Of a stretch of DNA of 64,000 nucleotides, positions 58,068 to 64,000 are shown in pieces; within the stretch, counting starts at the first letter, position 1; each line of letters starts with the position of its first letter. The DNA comes from Streptomyces sp. M41(2017) (GTDB taxonomy: Bacteria > Actinomycetota > Actinomycetes > Streptomycetales > Streptomycetaceae). The position numbers were made by a program, and so were the translations under genes. The notes beneath the pieces were generated by a model. It was not told the DNA's origin, did no database searches, and saw only the letters and a list, made by a program, of their open reading frames with translations. Where the stretch lies: the NCBI RefSeq assembly GCF_002078175.1, contig NZ_MWFK01000001.1:3720001-3784000 (forward strand), in the 5' to 3' direction.

Positions 58068-59529
58068 CGTCCGTGTACGTTTCTGTCCCTCCCCGACCGG
58101 CAACCCCCACGTCGGGCTGGTCCGCACCGCCCTGTTCAACTGGGCGTTCGCCCGGCACAACGAGGGCACCCTGGTCTTCCGCATCGAGGACACCGACGCG
58201 GCCCGCGACTCCGAGGAGTCGTACGACCAGCTCCTCGACTCGATGCGCTGGCTCGGCTTCGACTGGGACGAGGGCCCGGAGATCGGCGGCCCGCACGCGC
58301 CGTACCGCCAGTCGCAGCGCATGGACATCTACCAGGACGTCGCCGCCAAGCTGCTGGAGGCGGGACACGCCTACCCCTGCTACTGCTCGACCGAGGAGCT
58401 GGACGCCCGCCGCGACGCCGCCCGCGCCGCCGGCAGGCCCTCCGGCTACGACGGCCACTGCCGCGACCTCTCCGCCGAGCAGAAGGCCGCCTACGAGGCC
58501 GAGGGCCGCAAGCCCATCGTCCGCTTCCGGATGCCCGACGAGGCGATCACCTTCGACGACCTGGTGCGCGGCGAGATCACGTACCTCCCGGAGAACGTCC
58601 CGGACTTCGGCATCGTCCGGGCCAACGGCGCGCCGCTGTACACGCTGGTCAACCCGGTCGACGACGCGCTGATGGAGATCACCCACGTCCTGCGCGGCGA
58701 GGACCTGCTCTCCTCCACCCCCCGGCAGATCGCCCTCTACAAGGCGCTGACCGAGCTGGGCATCGCCAAGAGCACCCCGGCCTTCGGCCACCTCCCCTAC
58801 GTCATGGGGGAGGGCAACAAGAAGCTCTCCAAGCGCGACCCGGAGTCCTCGCTCAACCTCTACCGGGAGCGCGGGTTCCTCCCCGAGGGCCTGCTGAACT
58901 ACCTCTCCCTGCTGGGCTGGTCGCTCGCGGCCGACCGCGACATCTTCTCCATCGAGGAGATGGTCGCCGCGTTCGACGTCACGGACGTGAACCCGAACCC
59001 GGCGCGCTTCGACCTGAAGAAGTGCGAGGCGATCAACGCCGACCACATCCGCCTGCTCGACGTGAAGGACTTCACCGAGCGCTGCGCGCCCTGGCTGCGT
59101 GCGCCGTTCGCGCCCTGGGCGCCGGAGGACTTCGACGACGCCAAGTGGCAGGCGATCGCCCCGCACGCCCAGTCGCGGATGAAGGTCCTCTCCGAGATCA
59201 CGGACAACGTCGACTTCCTGTTCCTGCCGGAGCCGGTCTTCGACGAGGCCTCCTGGACGAAGGCCATGAAGGAGGGCAGCGACGCCCTGCTCCGCACGGC
59301 CCGCGAGAAGCTCGACGCCGCCGACTGGTCGTCCCCGGAGTCCCTCAAGGAGGCCGTCCTGGCCGCCGGTGAGGAGCACGGCCTCAAGCTCGGCAAGGCG
59401 CAGGCCCCGGTCCGCGTCGCCGTCACCGGCCGCACGGTCGGCCTGCCGCTCTTCGAGTCCCTGGAGATCCTGGGCAAGGAGACGACGCTGGCCCGCGTCG
59501 ACGCCGCGCTGGCACGGCTCGCCGCATAG
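58060..59529 (+). CDS. gltX: Glutamyl-tRNA synthetase
   Basis: A 489-residue class I aminoacyl-tRNA synthetase that charges tRNA-Glu with glutamate. The Rossmann signature appears as SPTGNPHVGL (the HIGH motif, residues 10-19) and the second signature as KLSKR (255-259). The anticodon-binding helical domain follows (about 330-489). In bacteria that lack GlnRS, which to my knowledge includes Streptomyces, this enzyme also charges tRNA-Gln with glutamate for later amidation by GatCAB. The tRNA-Gln and tRNA-Glu genes stand 1 kb downstream. GTG 58060 overlaps the FAH gene. A strong terminator follows. Confidence 0.96.
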   Translation: MANVRVRFCPSPTGNPHVGLVRTALFNWAFARHNEGTLVFRIEDTDAARDSEESYDQLLDSMRWLGFDWDEGPEIGGPHAPYRQSQRMDIYQDVAAKLLEAGHAYPCYCSTEELDARRDAARAAGRPSGYDGHCRDLSAEQKAAYEAEGRKPIVRFRMPDEAITFDDLVRGEITYLPENVPDFGIVRANGAPLYTLVNPVDDALMEITHVLRGEDLLSSTPRQIALYKALTELGIAKSTPAFGHLPYVMGEGNKKLSKRDPESSLNLYRERGFLPEGLLNYLSLLGWSLAADRDIFSIEEMVAAFDVTDVNPNPARFDLKKCEAINADHIRLLDVKDFTERCAPWLRAPFAPWAPEDFDDAKWQAIAPHAQSRMKVLSEITDNVDFLFLPEPVFDEASWTKAMKEGSDALLRTAREKLDAADWSSPESLKEAVLAAGEEHGLKLGKAQAPVRVAVTGRTVGLPLFESLEILGKETTLARVDAALARLAA

Positions 59530-59541
59530 CCGCAGAGCGGA

Positions 59542-59582
59542 GCGCAGGGGGCGGTGTCCGTTTCGGGCGCCGCCCCCTGCGC
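59542..59582 (+). terminator. Terminator after gltX
   Basis: GCGCAGGGGGCGG and CCGCCCCCTGCGC form a perfect 13-bp stem, 12 bases after the stop. Confidence 0.88.
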
Positions 59583-59645
59583 CGTGCGCCGGCGCCCCGC
59601 GACCGGCGAGCGACAGCCGGCGGGCCGCGGCGATACGGTCGTTCC

Positions 59646-60380
59646 ATGAGCATCGACGCGGTGGTCTGGGACATCGACGACACGATCTTCGACTACACGG
59701 CCGCGGACCGGGCCGGCATGCGCGGTCACCTGGCGGCGGAGGGCCTGCTCGACGGATACACGTCCGTCGAGCAGGCCCTCGCGCGCTGGCGGGAGATCAC
59801 CGACGCGCAGTGGGCACGGTTCTCGGCGGGTGAGACGGACTGGCAGGGCCAGCGACGCGACCGCGTCCGGGTGTTCCTGGGGGAGCGGCTGAGCGACGCC
59901 GACGCCGACGCGTGGTTCGACCGCTACGTCACGCACTACGAATCCGCCTGGGCCCTCTTCCCCGACGTCCTGCCCGTCCTCGACGGCCTCGTCGGCAGTC
60001 ACCGGCACGCGGTCCTGTCCAACTCCAGCCTCCTCGTGCAGGACCGCAAGCTGCGCGTCCTCGGGGTGCACGACCGGTTCGAGTCGATCCTGTGCGCGGC
60101 GGAACTCGGCGTCTCCAAGCCCGCCGCGGCCGCCTTCCACGCGGCCTGCGACGCCCTGCGGCTGCCACCGCACCGCGTGGCCTACGTCGGCGACCACCCG
60201 GAGATCGACGGGCGCGGCGCGGCCGAGGCGGGACTGCTCTCCGTGTGGATCGACCGTGACGGCGCACACATCGCGGCAGACGGTCCGCCGACGGGCCCGC
60301 ACCGCATCGCCTCGCTGGCCGAACTCCCCTCGCTGCTCGGCGCCGATACCCGTTTTGGAGCGTCGTCCACCTTCGGGTAA
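59646..60380 (+). CDS. HAD-superfamily hydrolase
   Basis: A 244-residue haloacid dehalogenase-type hydrolase. Motif I is VVWDIDDTIFDY (nucleophile Asp and the following Asp, typical of phosphatases), motif II is AVLSNSS, motif III the Lys in GVSKPAAAAF, and motif IV GDHPEIDGRGAAEAG with metal-binding Asp. A helical cap lies between motifs I and II. It should dephosphorylate a small metabolite; the substrate cannot be inferred. Its ATG at 59646 has no strong ribosome-binding site, and it precedes the tRNA cluster by about 90 bases. Confidence 0.88.
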   Translation: MSIDAVVWDIDDTIFDYTAADRAGMRGHLAAEGLLDGYTSVEQALARWREITDAQWARFSAGETDWQGQRRDRVRVFLGERLSDADADAWFDRYVTHYESAWALFPDVLPVLDGLVGSHRHAVLSNSSLLVQDRKLRVLGVHDRFESILCAAELGVSKPAAAAFHAACDALRLPPHRVAYVGDHPEIDGRGAAEAGLLSVWIDRDGAHIAADGPPTGPHRIASLAELPSLLGADTRFGASSTFG

Positions 60381-60469
60381 TGTTCTTTCTGCGCCGCCGA
60401 GAACGGGCCGAAAGGCCGGAGCTCGGAGGCGTCAGCTAAGACAAGATCTCGCAGGGGATGGCGTCTCAG

Positions 60470-60541
60470 TGGCCTATGGTGTAATTGGCAGCACGACGGT
60501 TTCTGGTTCCGTTAGTCTAGGTTCGAGTCCTGGTAGGCCAG
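60470..60541 (+). tRNA. tRNA-Gln (CTG), copy 1
   Basis: A 72-base cloverleaf: acceptor TGGCCTA/TAGGCCA with discriminator G, anticodon loop TTCTGGT giving CTG, T-loop GGTTCGAGTCC. The 31-39 T-T mismatch of the anticodon stem is typical of bacterial tRNA-Gln. No encoded CCA. Confidence 0.94.
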
Positions 60542-60582
60542 CTCGCAGAGCTCATCTGCACCGCGGAGACCAGCTCCGCAAA

Positions 60583-60655
60583 GCCCCCGTTGTGTAGCGG
60601 CCTAGCACGCTGCCCTCTCACGGCAGTAGCGCCGGTTCGAATCCGGTCGGGGGTA
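60583..60655 (+). tRNA. tRNA-Glu (CTC), copy 1
   Basis: A 73-base cloverleaf: acceptor GCCCCCG/CGGGGGT, D-arm TGTGTAGCGGCCTAGCA, anticodon stem CTGCC/GGCAG with loop CTCTCAC (anticodon CTC), T-arm CCGGTTCGAATCCGG. No encoded CCA. Confidence 0.95.
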
Positions 60656-60717
60656 CAGATCCTTCCCAGGGGGACAGTCCGGGTCGCACCCGCTGCCTCT
60701 CATGCAGGATCGCTAGG

Positions 60718-60790
60718 GCCCCCGTTGTGTAGCGGCCTAGCACGCTGCCCTCTCACGGCAGTAGCGCCGGTTCGAATCCGGTCGGGGGTA
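60718..60790 (+). tRNA. tRNA-Glu (CTC), copy 2
   Basis: Identical in sequence to copy 1 at 60583-60655, 62 bases downstream. The flanks differ, so the duplication is confined to the tRNA itself. Confidence 0.95.
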
Positions 60791-60806
60791 CTGGTCTAAA
60801 CCACCA

Positions 60807-60878
60807 TGGGCTATGGTGTAATTGGCAACACTACGGTTTCTGGTACCGTCATTCTAGGTTCGAGTCCTGGTAGCCCAG
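60807..60878 (+). tRNA. tRNA-Gln (CTG), copy 2
   Basis: A 72-base cloverleaf like copy 1 with acceptor TGGGCTA/TAGCCCA and a fully paired anticodon stem ACGGT/ACCGT around loop TTCTGGT (CTG). Sequence differs from copy 1 in acceptor and D-loop. Confidence 0.93.
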
Positions 60879-60907
60879 CTCGGTTCTGCGGAAACGCATG
60901 ATCCTAG

Positions 60908-60980
60908 GCCCCCGTTGTGTAGCGGCCTAGCACGCCGCCCTCTCAAGGCGGTAGCGCCGGTTCGAATCCGGTCGGGGGTA
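60908..60980 (+). tRNA. tRNA-Glu (CTC), copy 3
   Basis: As copies 1 and 2, but the anticodon stem is CCGCC/GGCGG and the loop CTCTCAA. Anticodon CTC. Last of the five tRNA genes, followed by a terminator. Confidence 0.95.
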
Positions 60981-60990
60981 CGTGGTCCGC

Positions 60991-61019
60991 AAGGGTCTCC
61001 ACTTCGGTGGGGGCCCTTT
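60991..61019 (+). terminator. Terminator after the tRNA cluster
   Basis: AAGGG and CCCTT arms enclose TCCAC-TTCG-GTGGG, a UUCG-type loop, and are followed by TTT. It begins 11 bases after the last tRNA. Confidence 0.8.
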
Positions 61020-61178
61020 CGGCGTTCCAGGACTCCTCGGCGTTCCCCGGCAGTTCTCGTACGGCGACGCGAAGTCGGCTGCGAGTGGCGCGAGTTCGGC
61101 GTTCCGGGGCGGGCCTGCCGCGGCGTTGGGGCCGGCCCGTCCCGGAACGTGCGGAACAAGGGGGAGTGGGACGTCGGA

Positions 61179-61895
61179 TCAGCCGGTGCGGCGCAGGGCC
61201 TCGGAGAGGCGGCCGGCGGCGTCGATGACCGCCTGCGCGTGCATCCGGCCCGGGTGACGGGACAGGCGCTCGATCGGACCGGAGACCGAGACGGCCGCCA
61301 CCACGCGGTTCGAGGGGCCCCGGACCGGCGCGGAGACGGACGCGACGCCCGGCTCCCGCTCGCCGATCGACTGGGCCCAGCCCCGGCGCCGTACTCCCGA
61401 CAGGGCGGTCGCGGTGAAGCGGGCGCCCTGGAGGCCGCGGTGCAGTCGCTCCGGCTCCTCCCACGCCATCAGGATCTGCGCGGACGAACCGGCCTTCATG
61501 GTGAGTGTGGAGCCCACCGGCACGGTGTCCCGCAGGCCCGACAGGCGCTCGGCCGCGGCGACGCAGATGCGCATGTCGCCCTGGCGGCGGTAGAGCTGGG
61601 CGCTCTCGCCGGTGATGTCCCGCAGATGCGTGAGCACCGGGCCCGCCGTCGCGAGGAGGCGGTCCTCGCCGGCGGCCGCGGCCAGCTCGGCGAGGCGGGG
61701 GCCGAGGATGAACCGGCCCTGCATGTCACGCGCCACCATGCGGTGGTGCTCAAGTGCCACGGCGAGGCGATGTGCCGTGGGTCGTGCCAGTCCGGTCGCC
61801 GCGACCAGGCCCGCAAGGGTGGCCGGACCGGACTCCAGAGCGCTCAGGACAAGGGCTGCCTTGTCCAGAACGCCGACGCCGCTACTGTTGTCCAT
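61179..61895 (-). CDS. ndgR: IclR-family regulator NdgR (AreB-like)
   Basis: A 238-residue IclR-family regulator, matching NdgR of Streptomyces in length and in its place divergent from leuCD. The N-terminal winged helix is GVGVLDKAALVLSALESGPATLAGLVAATGLARPTAHRLAVAL. The C-terminal effector domain (TLTMKAGSSAQILMAWEEPERL, GVASVSAPVRGPSNRVVAAVSVSGPIERL) is standard. NdgR and its relative AreB are known to control leucine and other amino-acid genes and antibiotic production. ATG 61895 is chosen; the frame upstream is non-coding. A palindrome centred 23 bases before the start is a likely autoregulatory operator. Confidence 0.93.
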   Translation of the reverse strand: MDNSSGVGVLDKAALVLSALESGPATLAGLVAATGLARPTAHRLAVALEHHRMVARDMQGRFILGPRLAELAAAAGEDRLLATAGPVLTHLRDITGESAQLYRRQGDMRICVAAAERLSGLRDTVPVGSTLTMKAGSSAQILMAWEEPERLHRGLQGARFTATALSGVRRRGWAQSIGEREPGVASVSAPVRGPSNRVVAAVSVSGPIERLSRHPGRMHAQAVIDAAGRLSEALRRTG

Positions 61896-61907
61896 GAAAC
61901 GATACTC

Positions 61908-61928
61908 GCGTCTCACTCTGTGAAACGC
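61908..61928. promoter_or_regulatory. Palindromic operator in the ndgR-leuC region
   Basis: GCGTCTCAC, a TCT spacer, and GTGAAACGC: inverted arms complementary at 8 of 9 positions, 13 bases upstream of the ndgR start. It is the best symmetric site in the 190-base divergent region and probably binds NdgR. Confidence 0.65.
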
Positions 61929-62085
61929 AAGTTCAATTTCCGGTGGAACGCGCCACCCTTGTAGACACAGCGGCCCGCGGACCAACGGGCCCGGCGGACG
62001 ACGTCCGGACGAGGGGTACGAACGTCTGCCGCCTCGGAAATCTCTAGTTGGGCCGGCGCCACACAGGCCGGCCGGAGGGAAAGCG

Positions 62086-63510
62086 ATGGGTAGGACACTC
62101 GCGGAGAAGGTCTGGGACGACCATGTCGTCCGGCGCGCCGAGGGCGAGCCCGACCTCCTCTTCATCGATCTGCACCTGCTGCACGAGGTGACCAGCCCGC
62201 AGGCCTTCGACGGTCTCCGTCAGGCCGGGCGCCCGGTGCGGCGGCTCGACCTCACCATCGCCACCGAGGATCACAACACCCCGACCCTCGACATCGACAA
62301 GCCCATCGCGGACCCGGTCTCCCGGGTCCAGCTGGAGACGCTGCGCAAGAACGCGGCCGAGTTCGGCGTGCGCCTGCACTCCCTGGGCGACGTCGAGCAG
62401 GGCGTGGTCCACGTGGTGGGCCCCCAGCTCGGCCTGACCCAGCCCGGCACCACGGTCGTCTGCGGCGACTCCCACACCTCCACGCACGGAGCCTTCGGCG
62501 CCCTGGCGTTCGGCATCGGCACCTCGCAGGTCGAGCACGTGCTGGCCACCCAGACGCTGCCGCTGGCCCGCCCGAAGACCATGGCCATCACGATCGACGG
62601 CGAGCTGCCCGACGGCGTCACCGCCAAGGACCTCATCCTGGCGATCATCGCCCGGATCGGCACCGGCGGCGGCCAGGGCTACATCCTGGAGTACCGCGGC
62701 TCCGCCATCGAGAAGCTGTCGATGGAAGCCCGCATGACCATCTGCAACATGTCGATCGAGGCCGGCGCCCGGGCGGGCATGATCGCTCCCGACGCGACCA
62801 CCTTCGCCTACCTCCAGGGCCGCGCCCACGCCCCCGAGGGCGAGGACTGGGACGCCGCCGTCGCGTACTGGAAGACCCTCAAGTCCGACGACGACGCCGT
62901 CTTCGACGCGGAGGTCGTCATCGACGCCGCGTCCCTGGCGCCGTTCGTCACCTGGGGCACCAACCCCGGCCAGGGCGCGCCGCTTTCGGCAGCGGTCCCC
63001 GACCCGGCTTCGTACGAAGACGCTTCGGAGCGCCTCGCCGCCGAAAAGGCCCTGGAATACATGGGGTTGACCGCCGGACAGCCACTGCGGGACATCAAGG
63101 TCGACACCGTCTTCGTAGGTTCCTGCACCAACGGCCGTATCGAGGACCTGCGGGCCGCGGCCTCGATCGTCGAGGGCCGCAAAGTCGCCGACGGCGTACG
63201 GATGCTGGTCGTCCCCGGCTCCGCGCGCGTGGGTCTGCAGGCCGTCTCCGAGGGCCTGGACGTGGTCTTCAAGGAGGCCGGCGCCGAATGGCGGCACGCG
63301 GGCTGCTCGATGTGTCTCGGCATGAACCCGGACCAGCTGGCCCCCGGTGAGCGCTCCGCGTCCACCTCGAACCGCAACTTCGAGGGCAGGCAGGGCAAGG
63401 GCGGCCGTACGCACCTCGTGTCGCCGCAGGTGGCGGCCGCCACCGCGGTCCTCGGCCACCTCGCCTCGCCGGCCGACCTGTCCGACGCCCCCGTGCCCGC
63501 TGGAGTCTGA
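62086..63510 (+). CDS. leuC: 3-Isopropylmalate dehydratase, large subunit
   Basis: The 474-residue large subunit of isopropylmalate isomerase, a [4Fe-4S] aconitase-family enzyme that converts 2- to 3-isopropylmalate in leucine synthesis. Signatures are VVCGDSHTSTHGAFGALAFGIGTSQVEHVL, the first cluster Cys in VFVGSCTNGRIEDL, and the pair of Cys in HAGCSMCLGMNPD. Length and motifs are those of bacterial LeuC. ATG 62086 follows GGAGGGAAA. It is divergent from ndgR and is followed by leuD after five bases, so the two are co-transcribed. Confidence 0.97.
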   Translation: MGRTLAEKVWDDHVVRRAEGEPDLLFIDLHLLHEVTSPQAFDGLRQAGRPVRRLDLTIATEDHNTPTLDIDKPIADPVSRVQLETLRKNAAEFGVRLHSLGDVEQGVVHVVGPQLGLTQPGTTVVCGDSHTSTHGAFGALAFGIGTSQVEHVLATQTLPLARPKTMAITIDGELPDGVTAKDLILAIIARIGTGGGQGYILEYRGSAIEKLSMEARMTICNMSIEAGARAGMIAPDATTFAYLQGRAHAPEGEDWDAAVAYWKTLKSDDDAVFDAEVVIDAASLAPFVTWGTNPGQGAPLSAAVPDPASYEDASERLAAEKALEYMGLTAGQPLRDIKVDTVFVGSCTNGRIEDLRAAASIVEGRKVADGVRMLVVPGSARVGLQAVSEGLDVVFKEAGAEWRHAGCSMCLGMNPDQLAPGERSASTSNRNFEGRQGKGGRTHLVSPQVAAATAVLGHLASPADLSDAPVPAGV

Positions 63511-63515
63511 GAGTC

Positions 63516-64000
63516 ATGGAAGCATTCACCAAGCACACCGGCCGGGCCGTCCCGCTGCGCCGCAGCAACGTCGACACCGACCAGATCATCCCCGCCCACT
63601 GGCTCAAGAAGGTGACCAGGGACGGCTTCGAGGACGGCCTCTTCGAGGCCTGGCGCAAGGACCCGTCCTTCGTCCTCAACCAGCCCGAGCGCAAGGGCGC
63701 CACGGTCCTGGTCGCGGGCCCCGACTTCGGTACCGGCTCCTCCCGTGAGCACGCCGTCTGGGCTCTGCAGAACTACGGCTTCAAGGCCGTCGTCTCGTCC
63801 CGGTTCGCGGACATCTTCCGGGGCAACTCGCTCAAGAACGGCCTGCTCACCGTGGTTCTGGAGCAGAAGACCGTGGACGCGCTCCAGGAACTGGTGGAGA
63901 AGGACCCGCAGGCCGAGATCACCGTCGACCTGGAGGCCCGCGAGGTGCGCGCCGAAGGCATCGCCGCAGCCTTCGAGCTCGACGAGAACGCCCGCTGGCG
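63516..64000 (+). CDS. leuD: 3-Isopropylmalate dehydratase, small subunit (3' end cut)
   Basis: The small subunit of isopropylmalate isomerase, cut by the window end after 161 codons of a protein usually just under 200 residues. The N-terminus MEAFTKHTGRAVPLRRSNVD runs into TDQIIPAHWLKKV and GPDFGTGSSREHAVWALQNYGFKAV, the substrate-binding SSREHA motif of the swivel domain. ATG 63516, five bases after the leuC stop, uses a ribosome-binding site GGAG inside the end of leuC. It forms the heterodimer with LeuC. Confidence 0.96.
   Translation, partial: MEAFTKHTGRAVPLRRSNVDTDQIIPAHWLKKVTRDGFEDGLFEAWRKDPSFVLNQPERKGATVLVAGPDFGTGSSREHAVWALQNYGFKAVVSSRFADIFRGNSLKNGLLTVVLEQKTVDALQELVEKDPQAEITVDLEAREVRAEGIAAAFELDENARW

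Noticed and set aside
60470..60980. Repeated tRNA sequences as an integrative-element attachment site
   Set aside because: No integrase, phage or transfer genes lie nearby, and the repeats are complete tRNA genes.

Overview
The window is very G+C-rich, codes densely with strongly G/C-biased third positions, uses GTG starts freely, and carries two tandem conservons, an AccB-AccE acyl-CoA carboxylase pair and an NdgR-type regulator beside leuCD. This points to a Streptomyces chromosome. From memory, the gene order matches the conserved core region of S. coelicolor that runs from the ilvBNC operon to ndgR-leuCD, with some accessory genes interleaved. No prophage, transposon, CRISPR array or large secondary-metabolite cluster is visible.

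Layout. 1-10 kb: the end of a 2-hydroxyacid dehydrogenase, a large membrane PAS-GGDEF-EAL protein, then the branched-chain amino acid operon ilvB-ilvN-ilvC, preceded by a leader peptide/attenuator, and serA. 9.7-16.4 kb: mostly regulatory, with a large LuxR-type ATPase regulator, an MFS exporter with a divergent TetR gene, and a PucR-like regulator. 16.5-20 kb: proline catabolism (proline dehydrogenase and P5C dehydrogenase) and an AAC(2')-like acetyltransferase. 20-27 kb: a 43-residue conserved-looking protein behind a structured leader, a Tat-exported metallophosphatase, leuB, ilvE and an FG-GAP secreted protein. 26.5-32.2 kb: a self-contained module of NCS1 permease, fused UreAB, divergent UreC, agmatine deiminase and TetR, with a TTAGAG/CTCTAA palindrome in the divergent promoter region. 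32.2-34.1 kb: citramalate synthase behind an apparently leaderless attenuator peptide with tandem isoleucine codons. 34-43.5 kb: divergent secreted GH30 and GH3 glycosidases, a Gly/Asp/Phe-rich membrane protein, a GNAT protein, a frameshifted YdeI-family pseudogene, a YceI gene with two palindromic operators, and a small secreted protein with M15-peptidase-like spacing. 43.7-45.6 kb: accB-accE. 45.8-56.4 kb: conservons cvn2 and cvn1. 57-61 kb: a small protein, an FAH-family hydrolase coupled to gltX, a HAD hydrolase, and five tRNA genes (Gln, Glu, Glu, Gln, Glu). 61.2-64 kb: ndgR divergent from leuC and leuD, the last cut by the window end.

How it fits together. Branched-chain amino acid synthesis is the theme: ilvB, ilvN, ilvC, ilvE, leuB, leuC, leuD and cimA are all present, with two transcription-attenuation leaders and the regulator NdgR. 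Serine synthesis, proline degradation, malonyl-CoA supply (AccB/AccE) and Glu/Gln tRNA charging (gltX with its tRNAs) complete a core-metabolism region. Superimposed are niche functions: glycan hydrolysis, an unusual urease-like catabolic module, drug modification and efflux, and the membrane sensor/G-protein-like conservon complexes.

Start sites were chosen by eye from ribosome-binding sites and family N-termini, and several long open frames were trimmed. Hairpins were paired by hand, not folded by software.
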